Of a stretch of DNA of 64,000 nt, positions 43,911-53,658 are shown piece by piece (the first letter of the stretch is position 1; each line of letters opens with the position of its first letter). A program made the translations under genes and the position numbers. This DNA is from GCA-002733465 sp965230525 (lineage in GTDB: Bacteria; Pseudomonadota; Gammaproteobacteria; Enterobacterales; Kangiellaceae). The notes below the pieces were generated by a model. It did not search any database, was not told the origin of the DNA, and worked only from the letters and a program-made list of their open reading frames with translations. The stretch covers positions 1,488,001-1,552,000 of the forward strand of contig OZ246008.1 of NCBI GenBank assembly GCA_965230525.1, given 5' to 3'.

Positions 43911-45506
43911 GTGATTATGAAAACAACCATCGAGTATCAGCCAAACATTCAATTGGGTGTCCCTGATAGATTAAACAACAATTCCTGTTTTATACAGAAC
44001 AAAAAGCTTAATACAGCGGGGCGATTAAGGGCAAAAATCATACGGATTTTCATAGCAGTATTATTGTTAAACGCTTGGTATTCTCTGATCCATGCGAGCG
44101 AGGGAGCCTTTACTCAAGTAGGCTTTTCTGATGCCATTAATCGAGCTATTTACAACGATCCTTGGTTATTTGCCAATTACGCTTCGCAACAAGCGATCTT
44201 AGCGAAAGGCAATACCGAAGAGCAGTGGGAAAATCCAAATTTTTCGGTTGACGTAACTAACTTAGCCGCTGATACATTTGATTTTAATCAGGAGCCGATG
44301 ACACAGTTTAAGATCGGATTTTCTCAAAAGCTACCACGAGGCGATTCAAACAAAATTAGGGCTTTACGTGCGCAAGAACTAGCAGCACAACATCCCTTTC
44401 AACGACAAGATAGGATGGCGAAAGTTGCCGTCACCGTCGGTTCCTTGTGGCTCGATGTTTACAAAGATCAAGAAAGCATTCGTCTAATAGAATCTAGTAA
44501 GGGATTGTTCAAGCAATTAGCTGATATTGCTCAGGCTAACTACGCTTCGACGATTGGTAAAACTCGCCAGCAAGACATAGTCCAAGCACAGTTAGAGTTG
44601 ACTCAACTTGAAGATAGACTAATTTCTTTGACTCAGCGAAAACACAGTGACTTGGCCGAATTAAAAGCATGGCAAACTAATTTACATTCATCACAGGCCA
44701 GCTCAGAGTTGCGCAATAATCGTATGGAAGTTGATCGCCTAGTCAACAACAGCAAAAAGAATGTCGATTTACATGAACCCTCAATTGATGCAGTTATAGC
44801 TGATTTGCCCAATTTAAAGATGTTAAGTCCAGCAAGCTTGGCAAATCAACAAATGTTATCAATTGAGAAGTTTAATAAGCTAGTGCAAACGCACCCTGCT
44901 ATTAAGGCGTTGGAAAAACTTATCCTGGCCGAAAAAGAATCGGTAAAGCTAGCTGAACAAAGTAAAAAACCAGAGTTTTCATTGAACACTAGTTACGCTT
45001 TTCGAGCGGATAATGAACAAGCGAGTGATATGTTTAGCGGTCAACGATCCGATCTCTTTTCAATAGGTATTAGTTTCGATATGCCTATTTTTAATTCACG
45101 CGCTAACCAAGGAATGGTCAACCAAGCTGTTGGCCAACTGAGTAAGGCAAAACAGTTGAAGTGGCTTAAGGTGAAGCAAATGTATCGCCAACTGTTATCG
45201 GTGAGGAGTCAGTTGATTGGACTTCTATCACGAAAAAAGTTATTTGAAAGTGACTTGTTGCCTCAACTTAATCAGCATACCGAGGCCTCACTGACGGCGT
45301 ACACCAATGATGAAGGTAAGTTTTCTGAAGTGGTAAGAGCAAGAATTAATCAATTGAACGCTTCACTCGATTACCTAGAGATTAAAGTTGCCATTCAAAA
45401 GAATATTCTTCAGCTGAATTATTTCTTTTGCCAAGAGGCATCACAAGTTTTTCAAGTCAAAAAAGTAGTAAAGTCAATTCAATCTTTAGAAACAAGAGGT
45501 CAATAG
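43911..45506 (+). CDS. TolC/CzcC-family outer-membrane efflux protein (CusC-like role)
   Basis: Outer-membrane duct of a metal efflux pump, up to 531 residues. It shows the two-repeat coiled-coil layout of the family, with SDAINRAIYNDPW and the later PAIKALEKLI. The start is uncertain (GTG 43911 or ATG 43917). Either way an unusually long polar N terminus of about 43 residues precedes the hydrophobic signal core, which ends HAS. The adaptor gene starts 4 nt after its stop. Confidence 0.85.
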   Translation: MIMKTTIEYQPNIQLGVPDRLNNNSCFIQNKKLNTAGRLRAKIIRIFIAVLLLNAWYSLIHASEGAFTQVGFSDAINRAIYNDPWLFANYASQQAILAKGNTEEQWENPNFSVDVTNLAADTFDFNQEPMTQFKIGFSQKLPRGDSNKIRALRAQELAAQHPFQRQDRMAKVAVTVGSLWLDVYKDQESIRLIESSKGLFKQLADIAQANYASTIGKTRQQDIVQAQLELTQLEDRLISLTQRKHSDLAELKAWQTNLHSSQASSELRNNRMEVDRLVNNSKKNVDLHEPSIDAVIADLPNLKMLSPASLANQQMLSIEKFNKLVQTHPAIKALEKLILAEKESVKLAEQSKKPEFSLNTSYAFRADNEQASDMFSGQRSDLFSIGISFDMPIFNSRANQGMVNQAVGQLSKAKQLKWLKVKQMYRQLLSVRSQLIGLLSRKKLFESDLLPQLNQHTEASLTAYTNDEGKFSEVVRARINQLNASLDYLEIKVAIQKNILQLNYFFCQEASQVFQVKKVVKSIQSLETRGQ

Positions 45507-45510
45507 GGCT

Positions 45511-47061
45511 ATGACTAAAGTTAATCGATTTGCCAAATCATCGATAGTGAGCTTTGTATTGGGAGTAACCCTCGCTTCTATCTTTTTCGTCTATTTCTTG
45601 GAAAATAACGCAGTCAAGGAAGAGAAACTCAATGCTAACGAACCGCTTTATTGGGTTGCTCCGATGGACCCCAACTTTCGCCGAGACGCGCCGGGAAAAT
45701 CACCAATGGGAATGGACCTAGTGCCAGTTTATCCTGACCAACAAAACCAATCTTCCGGAGGCGCTGGCGCAGTGTCTATTTCGCCAGAAGTTGTCAATAA
45801 CCTGGGTGTAAGAATTGCCAGAGCAGAACAAAAATTACTAAATACTAAAATCACCACCGTCGGTTATGTAAAGTATGATGAAGATCAGCTGTTGCATATT
45901 CATCCTCGCGTCGAAGGTTGGATTGAAAAACTTTATGTCAAGGCTGCTGGTGATCCGGTTAAGAAGAATCAGCCACTTTATCAAATTTACTCTCCAGCGC
46001 TGGTCAATGCCCAAGAAGAATTGGTTCTGGCACTAGATCGAAACAATACTCGGTTGATCGCGGCCGCCCAAGAGCGGTTGGCTGCCTTGCAGTTACCAAA
46101 GCCCGTTATCAGCCAAATAGTAAAAACTAAAAAAGTGCAACAAACTATTCAGTTTTCTAGTCCTCAAGACGGAGTGGTTGACAACTTAAATATTCGAGAA
46201 GGTTTTTATGTTGGACCCGGTACCACCATCATGTCAATCGGTAAACTCGACCATGTCTGGGTCGAAGCTGAAGTCTTTGAGCGGCAATCTCATTTGGTAA
46301 AACAAGGACTTCCTGTCGCAATGTCGTTGGCATATCTTCCTGGAAAAATATGGCGAGGTGTGGTCGATTATATTTATCCAACACTGGATCCAAAAACTAG
46401 AACATTGAAAGTGAGGCTGCGATTCGAAAACCCTGAAAAACGACTGAAACCCAATATGTTTGCTCAAGTAAAAATCTACTTAAATGAAAGTCAACCGACC
46501 TTAGTAGTACCGAGAGAGTCAGTTATTAGAACGGGAAATTCAGATCGTGTGGTACTTGCACTCGGCGAAGGACGGTTTAAATCGATTGAAGTCAAAATAG
46601 GCGACTTTGATGAACAATACATTGAGATTTTGAGTGGTTTACAGGTTGGAGATGAGGTTGTTAGCTCGGCGCAGTTTCTATTAGATTCCGAGTCCAGTAA
46701 AAACTCTGATTTCAAACGGATGCATTTTCAAGCCGAACTCTCGCAAGCGCACTCTCAAAACAACACAGTCACTGCAACCGTTAATGGTGTGATAAATAAT
46801 CTCGATCCCGAATCAAATATAGTCAATATAACTCGAGAAGCAATTCCTAAATGGCAAAGAGGTCCGGCGACTTTAGATTTTAAACTCGCAAAACATCTTG
46901 ATATGAATCAGTTAAAGATTGGCAACGAAATTAATTTTACATTTGAAGTGGCAGGTGGCGAATTTACCATCATCGAAGTTTTATCTTACTCAGATAACGA
47001 TAGCAAGGTTGAACATTCTTCAAATGGCACCGCTACTCTTAGTAATAAGGGGGCGTCATGA
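45511..47061 (+). CDS. cusB: RND periplasmic adaptor, CusB-like, with degenerate CusF-like domain
   Basis: Membrane-fusion protein joining the RND pump to the outer-membrane duct, 516 residues. Membrane anchor about 10-30; heavy-metal-binding YHS-like motif (WVAPMDPNFRR, GKSPMGMDLVPVY, about 48-75); then barrel-sandwich and beta-barrel domains with HPRVEGWIEKLYV and LNIREGFYVGPG. The last 75 residues align with CusF (GVINNLD ... ATLDFKL), but the positions of the four CusF copper ligands (His, Trp, Met, Met) are Arg, Arg, Ala and Leu. It overlaps cusA by 4 nt. Confidence 0.9.
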   Translation: MTKVNRFAKSSIVSFVLGVTLASIFFVYFLENNAVKEEKLNANEPLYWVAPMDPNFRRDAPGKSPMGMDLVPVYPDQQNQSSGGAGAVSISPEVVNNLGVRIARAEQKLLNTKITTVGYVKYDEDQLLHIHPRVEGWIEKLYVKAAGDPVKKNQPLYQIYSPALVNAQEELVLALDRNNTRLIAAAQERLAALQLPKPVISQIVKTKKVQQTIQFSSPQDGVVDNLNIREGFYVGPGTTIMSIGKLDHVWVEAEVFERQSHLVKQGLPVAMSLAYLPGKIWRGVVDYIYPTLDPKTRTLKVRLRFENPEKRLKPNMFAQVKIYLNESQPTLVVPRESVIRTGNSDRVVLALGEGRFKSIEVKIGDFDEQYIEILSGLQVGDEVVSSAQFLLDSESSKNSDFKRMHFQAELSQAHSQNNTVTATVNGVINNLDPESNIVNITREAIPKWQRGPATLDFKLAKHLDMNQLKIGNEINFTFEVAGGEFTIIEVLSYSDNDSKVEHSSNGTATLSNKGAS

Positions 47062-50000
47062 TTAGTGCGATTATTCGCTGGTCAATTGAAAACCGTTTTC
47101 TGGTTATTTTTGCGACGTTACTATTAACCGGAACGGGGCTTTGGGCAGTCAAACAAACGCCGGTAGACGCGATACCCGATTTATCGGATGTTCAGGTGAT
47201 CATCAAAACCACTTACCCAGGACAAGCGCCGCAAGTGGTTCAAGATCAAGTTACCTATCCGCTCACGACTGCCATGCTATCGGTACCAGGGGCGACCACA
47301 GTCAGAGGCTATTCTTTTTTTGGTGATTCTTATGTCTATGTCATTTTTGATGACAAAACCGATATTTATTGGGCGCGTTCTCGAGTGCTCGAATACCTGA
47401 GTCAAGCCGCGCCGTTGCTTCCCGATGGTATTAGACCACAACTTGGACCCGACGCTACAGGCGTGGGCTGGGTTTACCTCTATGCGCTAACAGACCCAAC
47501 CGGTCAACTTGACCTAAGTCAGCTTAGAAGTCTACAAGACTGGTTCTTAAAGTATGAACTTCAAAGTGTTGCTGGAGTTTCTGAAGTGAGTGCTTTGGGC
47601 GGTATGGTGAAACAATATCAGATCCAGGTTGACCCTGAACGGTTAAGAGCGTTCCAAATTCCATTGACTCATATTCAAAATGCGATTAGACAAAGTAATC
47701 AAGAAACCGGTGCATCGGTTGTTGAAATGGCAGAAGCAGAGTACATGGTGAGAGCAACCGGTTACATTAAAAATAAAAATGATCTTGCCAATGTTCCATT
47801 AGGCGTCAATCAAAATGGCACACCATTATTGCTCAAAGATGTCGCAGATATCGCCATCGGGCCACAAATGCGAAGGGGGATAGCTGAGCTGAATGGTCTG
47901 GGTGAAGTGGTTGGCGGTATTGTTGTGATGCGCTATGGCGAAAATGCGCAATTGGTAATTGAGCGAGTCAAACAAAAGCTTGCTGAGCTGAAAAAAAGCT
48001 TGCCGGCTGGAGTAGAAATTGTTTCAGTTTATGACCGAAGTGAGCTAATCGAAAATGCGGTTAATAATCTTTGGTCAAAACTTTTAGAAGAATTTATTTT
48101 AGTCGCCTTGGTTTGTTTTATTTTCTTATTTCATTTGCGCTCCGCGTTAGTCGCTTTAATAAGCTTACCGATTGGCATTCTCACGGCATTCATAATAATG
48201 CATTGGCAAGGATTGAATGCCAACATCATGTCGTTAGGTGGTATTGCAATTGCTATCGGCGCAATGGTCGATGGTGCAATTGTTATGGTGGAAAATTATC
48301 ACAAGCATCTCGAAAGACAAACCGTGGATTCAAACAATCGATGGCAACTTGTGGTTAAATCTGCCACCGAAGTGGGTCCCGCATTATTCTTCAGTTTGTT
48401 AGTGATCACTGTAAGCTTTATTCCTGTTTTTACCCTCGAGGCGCAAGAAGGCAAAATGTTTGCGCCACTAGCGTATACCAAAACTTATGCGATGGCAGCG
48501 GCGGCGGGATTGTCGATTACATTGATTCCAGTTTTAATAGGATTGTTCGTGCGAGGCAAGATCACAGAAGAAAAGCGTAATCCTGTAAATAGAATATTGG
48601 CTCGATTATATCTACCGGTACTTTCTCTGACACTAAGGCATCCTAAGTCGACTTTGCTAATTGCTGTCGTTTTGCTTTCATCAGTTGTTTGGCCGTTGAA
48701 TAAACTGGGAAGTGAATTTATGCCGCCACTCGATGAGGGTGACTTTATGTATATGCCGACCACTTATCCTGGCATTTCCATTGGTAAAGCGCGCGAGCTT
48801 TTACAGCAAACTGACAAATTAATAAAAACAGTACCCGAGGTCGAAACAGTGTTTGGCAAAATTGGTCGTGCAGATAGCGCGACTGATCCGGCTCCGCTGA
48901 CAATGATTGAAACGTTCATCCATTTAAAACCTAAGTCGCAATGGCGTGAGGGAATAGACATTGATCAAATTAAGCAGCAATTAGACTCGTTGGTCAAATT
49001 GCCAGGCGTCAGTAATGCTTGGGTTATGCCAATAAAAACTCGAATCGATATGCTTGCAACAGGCATCAAAACGCCTGTGGGAATCAAAATTGCTGGACCT
49101 AATTTGGATTCCATTCAGGCGATTGGTGAAAAGATTGAAAATATTCTTACTGCCGTGCCTGGTACAGTATCGGTTTACTCCGAGCGTGTCGCCGGTGGTC
49201 GCTATATTAAAGTAGATATTTCTCGTGAGAAGGCTGCGCGATACGGGTTGAGTGTCATGGATATTCAACAAGTGGTTTCTACCGCAATTGGCGGAATGAA
49301 TGTTACCGAAACGATTGAAGGGCAAGAAAGATATCCGGTTAATATTCGCTACCCACAAGATTATCGAGATTCACCTGAGCAGCTTGCTTTGTTGCCAATT
49401 GTTACCAGCAGTAACCAACGTATTTCATTGGCGGATGTTGCCAAGGTTTACATTGAAGATGGACCACCGGGAATAAAAAGTGAGAACGCTCGAATTAACG
49501 GCTGGGTGTATGTTGATATCAATAATGTTGATGTAGGAAGCTATGTTGAAAATGCAAAGCAAGTATTGGAAAAACAACTTGAACTACCAAATGGCTATTC
49601 AATCGCTTGGACTGGTCAGTATCAATATATGCAGCGCGCTAAAGAAAAACTGAGTTACGTAGTCCCCCTAACGCTCGCAATCATTCTATTGCTACTTTAT
49701 TTGAGTTTTAAAAAGCTATCAGAGGTGCTGGTGATCTTGGGAACTTTGCCACTAGCCTTGGTGGGTAGTTTATGGTTAATGTATTTACTCGGCTTTAATT
49801 TTTCGGTTGCTGTTGGTGTCGGGTTTATTGCCTTAGCAGGTGTTGCGGTTGAAATAGGGGTGATAATGTTAGTTTACTTAAATCAATCCTATCAGCAAAG
49901 CCAATCGTCGATAGGCAACCAACCATTAAGTCAATCGCAACTAGTTGACGCAGTAATTAAAGGAGCAGGTCAACGAGTGCGACCTGTGATGATGACTGCC

Positions 50001-50171
50001 GTATCAATTATTATAGGATTATTGCCAGTGTTATTTGGAGAGGGGACCGGCTCAGAAATTATGAGTCGAATCGCTGCACCGATGGTCGGAGGAATGTTAA
50101 GCACTTTGCTTCTCAGCTTGTTAATTTTGCCGGCGGTGTTTTTACTTTGGAAGCAGCGATGGGGACGTTGA
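47058..50171 (+). CDS. cusA: Heavy-metal RND efflux pump, CusA type
   Basis: Inner-membrane proton-driven pump, 1037 residues, with the 12-helix RND layout. NAWVMPIKTRIDMLATG and AIGGMNVTETIEG carry Met residues at the places used by CusA for Cu(I)/Ag(I). The proton-relay Asp is in AMVDGAIVMVEN. This fits monovalent-metal export better than Zn/Co/Cd (CzcA). It is last in the duct-adaptor-pump operon. No cusRS-type regulator is in the window. Confidence 0.93.
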   Translation: MISAIIRWSIENRFLVIFATLLLTGTGLWAVKQTPVDAIPDLSDVQVIIKTTYPGQAPQVVQDQVTYPLTTAMLSVPGATTVRGYSFFGDSYVYVIFDDKTDIYWARSRVLEYLSQAAPLLPDGIRPQLGPDATGVGWVYLYALTDPTGQLDLSQLRSLQDWFLKYELQSVAGVSEVSALGGMVKQYQIQVDPERLRAFQIPLTHIQNAIRQSNQETGASVVEMAEAEYMVRATGYIKNKNDLANVPLGVNQNGTPLLLKDVADIAIGPQMRRGIAELNGLGEVVGGIVVMRYGENAQLVIERVKQKLAELKKSLPAGVEIVSVYDRSELIENAVNNLWSKLLEEFILVALVCFIFLFHLRSALVALISLPIGILTAFIIMHWQGLNANIMSLGGIAIAIGAMVDGAIVMVENYHKHLERQTVDSNNRWQLVVKSATEVGPALFFSLLVITVSFIPVFTLEAQEGKMFAPLAYTKTYAMAAAAGLSITLIPVLIGLFVRGKITEEKRNPVNRILARLYLPVLSLTLRHPKSTLLIAVVLLSSVVWPLNKLGSEFMPPLDEGDFMYMPTTYPGISIGKARELLQQTDKLIKTVPEVETVFGKIGRADSATDPAPLTMIETFIHLKPKSQWREGIDIDQIKQQLDSLVKLPGVSNAWVMPIKTRIDMLATGIKTPVGIKIAGPNLDSIQAIGEKIENILTAVPGTVSVYSERVAGGRYIKVDISREKAARYGLSVMDIQQVVSTAIGGMNVTETIEGQERYPVNIRYPQDYRDSPEQLALLPIVTSSNQRISLADVAKVYIEDGPPGIKSENARINGWVYVDINNVDVGSYVENAKQVLEKQLELPNGYSIAWTGQYQYMQRAKEKLSYVVPLTLAIILLLLYLSFKKLSEVLVILGTLPLALVGSLWLMYLLGFNFSVAVGVGFIALAGVAVEIGVIMLVYLNQSYQQSQSSIGNQPLSQSQLVDAVIKGAGQRVRPVMMTAVSIIIGLLPVLFGEGTGSEIMSRIAAPMVGGMLSTLLLSLLILPAVFLLWKQRWGR

Positions 50172-50188
50172 TTTTCAATGAAGTTAAA

Positions 50189-50402
50189 GGGAAATCCGAC
50201 AGTTCGGTGACAGACTGAAGTCTGACCTACAGAAAAATACGAACCGATTATTTGTAGGTCGTACTTCAGCGCGACACTGAGGCTGAGGGGAAATCCGATA
50301 GTTCGGTGACAGACTGAAGTCTGACCTACAGAAAAAATACGAACCGATTATTTGTAGGTCGTACTTCAGCGCGACACTGAGGCTCAAGGGATACCCGATA
50401 CA
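50189..50402. repeat. Tandem 99/100-bp palindromic repeats
   Basis: Two near-identical direct copies (50189-50287 and 50288-50387) and the first bases of a third (50388-50402). Each copy holds an inverted repeat, CTGAAGTCTGACCTACA against TGTAGGTCGTACTTCAG, with a loop of about 22 nt. The copies differ at a handful of positions, including one extra A. They lie between the convergent cusA and ion-channel genes, so they may terminate both. The form fits a REP/MITE-like family. Confidence 0.9.
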
Positions 50403-50416
50403 CTAAAAATTAATGA

Positions 50417-51262
50417 CTAAGTCGTATTCTTCCCAGTCTCTTTAGATCCAGCCATTTCTTCCAATAAACCTTTAACCTCATCAAGTTGCAGCTGTAAGGC
50501 GGTAATCTGAGCGCGGCTGGCAGGCTCGCCTTCTTCCAAGGTTTCACCATGACTTTTCGCTCGGTCACTTTCATGTTCTGCTTGCATCACTTCGAGTACG
50601 GTTCCGACCATCATATTTAAAAACACAAACGCGGTCAGGAATATAAAGGTGATATAGTAAATCCAGCTTAGCGGGTGAACTGCCATCGTTTCGTACATAA
50701 CATCGGTCCAATCTTCGAAGGTTGCGATACGAAATAGAGTTAGCATTGCGATTGACACATCGCCCCACAAAGTCTCGTTGATATCTTCAAACAAAATGCT
50801 TCCTACCGCACCGTAGATATAGAAAATCACAAACATTAGTAACGCGATGTAACCCATTCGAGGGATAGCTTTTAGCAGTGCATTGATCAACAAACGAAGT
50901 TCGGGAACCATGGAAACTAGCCGCAGCACTCGGAAAACTCTGAGCAGGCGCGCCAATAGTATTCCTGAACTGCCTGTCGGAATTAAGCTACCAATGACGA
51001 TGACTGTGTCAAAAATATTCCAGCCGCTGCTAAAGAAGCGTTTGAAATTGCCAATGGCTAAATAACGAATCACTAGCTCGACCACAAAGAACAGAGTGAT
51101 AGCAATATCAGCGATGGCTAATATCTCTTCAAATTTACCCGGTAAATTATGTGTCTTTGCGCCAATAGAAAGCGCTGAAATGATGATCACCAATACCACA
51201 GAGGTTTGAAACACTTTACTTTCGTTGATCTTTTCGAGTTGGTTTAAAAATTTAGTCCACAT
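50417..51262 (-). CDS. Voltage-gated cation channel, bacterial NaChBac-like
   Basis: Six-helix channel of 281 residues that would act as a tetramer. S4 has regularly spaced Arg (ARLLRVFRVLRLV, about 105-117). The pore loop reads TFEDWTD (codons at 50702-50722), where typical bacterial sodium channels read TLESWSM. S6 is FIFLTAFVFLNMMVGTV. A C-terminal coiled coil (about 245-270, QLQLDEVKGLLEEM) matches the family. The extra acidic residues in the filter hint at calcium permeation; this is an inference. Confidence 0.9.
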   Translation of the reverse strand: MWTKFLNQLEKINESKVFQTSVVLVIIISALSIGAKTHNLPGKFEEILAIADIAITLFFVVELVIRYLAIGNFKRFFSSGWNIFDTVIVIGSLIPTGSSGILLARLLRVFRVLRLVSMVPELRLLINALLKAIPRMGYIALLMFVIFYIYGAVGSILFEDINETLWGDVSIAMLTLFRIATFEDWTDVMYETMAVHPLSWIYYITFIFLTAFVFLNMMVGTVLEVMQAEHESDRAKSHGETLEEGEPASRAQITALQLQLDEVKGLLEEMAGSKETGKNTT

Positions 51263-51373
51263 GGCATTTACACCGCTAATAGCAAGAGCTGGGGATAATA
51301 ATAAAATCCTTTATCGAGCGCAAAACAATCAGGTGAGAATTTGTTAACAGCAGTGTATTTATGAACTAAGAAG

Positions 51374-51406
51374 GGTTTAAAGTGCTTAAAAAGGTTTAAA
51401 GTGCTT
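51374..51406 (+). repeat. Two direct 14-bp repeats upstream of the propeller lipoprotein gene
   Basis: GGTTTAAAGTGCTT occurs at 51374-51387 and 51393-51406. The copies start 19 bp apart, near two helical turns, in the divergent region between the channel gene and the lipoprotein gene. This geometry would suit a regulator binding one face of the DNA. Confidence 0.6.
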
Positions 51407-51497
51407 GTAGAGCAAGAATTAGGTGCTTACTTGCAGTAAGTCTCGATTCGTAGTCTAATTCTGCATCATTCAAGTGAAATTTTTGTGGGGTATTCAA

Positions 51498-52403
51498 ATG
51501 AAAATAAAATGGCAATGGTTTATGTTGGTACTTGCGCTTAGTGGCTGCCAAGCGATTGCAGAAGAGGATAATCCTGCGCCAGCGCCACCTGACACAGAAA
51601 TTCATTTATTCAAGTTAGGTGTCAAGGATGGGGAGTATGTTGCCTACCAAGGTAAAAATATTTCTAATAATATCGGCTATGATAATCAACCGTTTTTTAC
51701 TCCAGACGATAAAAGTGTGCTTTTTGTCTCGCAAAGAGACGGCAAACAAACCGATGTCTACGAGTATGAGCTAGCCAGCCATCAGACTCAGCAGATTACT
51801 GACACACCGCACAGTGAATACTCGCCCAAAACCTTTGATAATAATGCTCAAGTCACTTTTGTTTCTGAAGGCGGTGTCCCCTATCAAACTGTCTGGGCGC
51901 AAGATCGTAAAGATGGTAAAAGCCAATGGCTGCTTAATTCTAAAGAGCCTGTTGGCTATTATGCGACCAATGAAAAAAACTCAGATGTATTGTTTTGGTC
52001 TCGGTACGGATGGAGTGTGCAATATCTAAACTTGGAAAAGAAACTTGCTCGCTTTGTCAGTGGTAACGCACTACCAAGTTCTCCTCAACGAGTTCCTAAT
52101 AGTGATTTATTTAGCTTTGTCCATCGGCAAACCAATAGCGAAGTTTGGATTAAAGTCTTTGATCCCAAAGACTTTTCGATTACCCCAATCGCTCCTCTTT
52201 ACGATTCAAACTATGAATATTCTTGGGCGCCTAACGGCGATATTTTGCGGTTCAAAGATAACCGAATTCAAGTTTGGCCGCACCGGAGCAAGGGCTATCG
52301 CTGGTTAGAAGGGCAGGATTTATCGGGCTATTTCAAGGGGAAAGCGGGTCGTATAAAAGTGAGTAATACTGGGAAATTTATTGCGGTTGTTGAGAATAAA
52401 TAG
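51498..52403 (+). CDS. TolB-like beta-propeller lipoprotein
   Basis: 301 residues from the ATG at 51498, with GGGG upstream; an earlier in-frame ATG adds 8 residues before the signal. The lipobox LALSGC gives a lipidated Cys near residue 18. The mature part has WD40-like/TolB propeller blades (FFTPDDKSVLFVSQRDGK, YSWAPNGDIL). No catalytic domain follows the propeller, so it is likely a binding or scaffold protein. Function unknown. Confidence 0.78.
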   Translation: MKIKWQWFMLVLALSGCQAIAEEDNPAPAPPDTEIHLFKLGVKDGEYVAYQGKNISNNIGYDNQPFFTPDDKSVLFVSQRDGKQTDVYEYELASHQTQQITDTPHSEYSPKTFDNNAQVTFVSEGGVPYQTVWAQDRKDGKSQWLLNSKEPVGYYATNEKNSDVLFWSRYGWSVQYLNLEKKLARFVSGNALPSSPQRVPNSDLFSFVHRQTNSEVWIKVFDPKDFSITPIAPLYDSNYEYSWAPNGDILRFKDNRIQVWPHRSKGYRWLEGQDLSGYFKGKAGRIKVSNTGKFIAVVENK

Positions 52404-52405
52404 TC

Positions 52406-52430
52406 ACGATTTATATTCTTAAATCGTTTC
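52406..52430. terminator. Weak hairpin between convergent genes
   Basis: An 8-bp AT-rich stem (ACGATTTA / TAAATCGT) followed by TTC lies just after the lipoprotein stop. It may be a weak terminator. Confidence 0.35.
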
Positions 52431-52448
52431 TAATAAAGAAAGAGCAAA

Positions 52449-53654
52449 TCACTCCTTATTATTCAAAAAGAAACTCAACCCACTTGCGACAGCGATAAAC
52501 ACTCCTGATACCACCAAACACCCCAACAGTCCAGCTTGTTGATATACCCAGCCCGATAAAATGGTGCCGACTAATCGTCCCGCCGCATTCGCCATATAAT
52601 AAAAACCAACATCGATCGAAACGGATTCTTGGTTGGAATAATGCACAATTAAAAAACTATGCAGCGATGAGTTAATCGCAAATGCGGCACCAAATATAAT
52701 CAGACCAATGATTAACACTAAGGTCGGTGATAAGGCGGTAAGTCCAAATAGTAAAACTATAAACACTGTCACAAAAGTCAAAATAATTGACCAAAACCGA
52801 ATACTTTTTTCTGCTGGTTGATGACCGGTAATTTTTGGAGCATTTGCTTGAATAACTCCGTACCCAAGTACCCATAGGGCCATAAAGATTCCAACTTGCC
52901 AAAAAGTCCAACTCAGCTGGCTTGACAGGTAAACCGGCAGTGCTACTACAAACCAAATATCTCTTGCACCAAATAGAAAGAATCGAGCACTGGATAAAAA
53001 ATTGATGGGGCGACTTTTTGAAAATAGCTGAGAAAATTTTGTTTTGATACTGGCTTTACCCATTCCGGGTTCGAGCTTTATCAAGCTCATTAATAAAATC
53101 AAGCTTAGTACCACCGCCATAAAAAGCGATGCGTTTTGAAAACCAAACACTTGCAGTAAGATTGCGCCCAAGAAAAAGCCGAAACCTTTCATGGTATTTT
53201 TTGAACCAGTCAACAAAGCCACCCATCGATATAGCTTTGTCTCCGCCTTATCCTCAGAGACCAAAAACTTAATCGCACTTTTGGCGCTCATTTTATTCAA
53301 GTCTTTAGCAATACCCGATAGAGCTTGAGCAATCATCACCCAGATAACAGTTAGATATTCATCAGGCGCTACCAGCATTAGCAAAGCGAAAACTTGAATG
53401 GCTAAGCCAATATTCATGGTTCGATTAAGGCCGGTTAATGAACCCAACCATCCTCCGAGTAAATTGGTCACCACACCAAAAAACTCGTAAAAGATAAACA
53501 ACATGGCAATGGTAAAAGGTGAATAACCCAGTTGGTGGAAATGTAGTACCACCAACATTCTTAACGCACCGTCGGTTAAAGTAAATGCCCAATAGTTGGC
53601 TGTTACCAATAAGTATTGTTTAACGTTGGCTGGTAAGTCTCTAATCGAAGGCAT
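52449..53654 (-). CDS. arsJ: Organoarsenical efflux permease ArsJ (MFS)
   Basis: Exports 1-arseno-3-phosphoglycerate made by the partner GAPDH from arsenate. The 401 residues show the 12-helix MFS pattern and the ArsJ blocks VTANYWAFTLTDGALRMLVV and SGIAKDLNKMSAKSAIK. It starts 4 nt after the GAPDH stop; the GAPDH-arsJ pairing is the diagnostic context. No arsR, arsC or arsB is next to it. Confidence 0.93.
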   Translation of the reverse strand: MPSIRDLPANVKQYLLVTANYWAFTLTDGALRMLVVLHFHQLGYSPFTIAMLFIFYEFFGVVTNLLGGWLGSLTGLNRTMNIGLAIQVFALLMLVAPDEYLTVIWVMIAQALSGIAKDLNKMSAKSAIKFLVSEDKAETKLYRWVALLTGSKNTMKGFGFFLGAILLQVFGFQNASLFMAVVLSLILLMSLIKLEPGMGKASIKTKFSQLFSKSRPINFLSSARFFLFGARDIWFVVALPVYLSSQLSWTFWQVGIFMALWVLGYGVIQANAPKITGHQPAEKSIRFWSIILTFVTVFIVLLFGLTALSPTLVLIIGLIIFGAAFAINSSLHSFLIVHYSNQESVSIDVGFYYMANAAGRLVGTILSGWVYQQAGLLGCLVVSGVFIAVASGLSFFLNNKE

Positions 53655-53658
53655 TAGG

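Noticed and set aside
50184..50387. 67-codon minus-strand open frame with an internally duplicated peptide
   Set aside because: It is explained entirely by the tandem palindromic DNA repeat and has no start signal.
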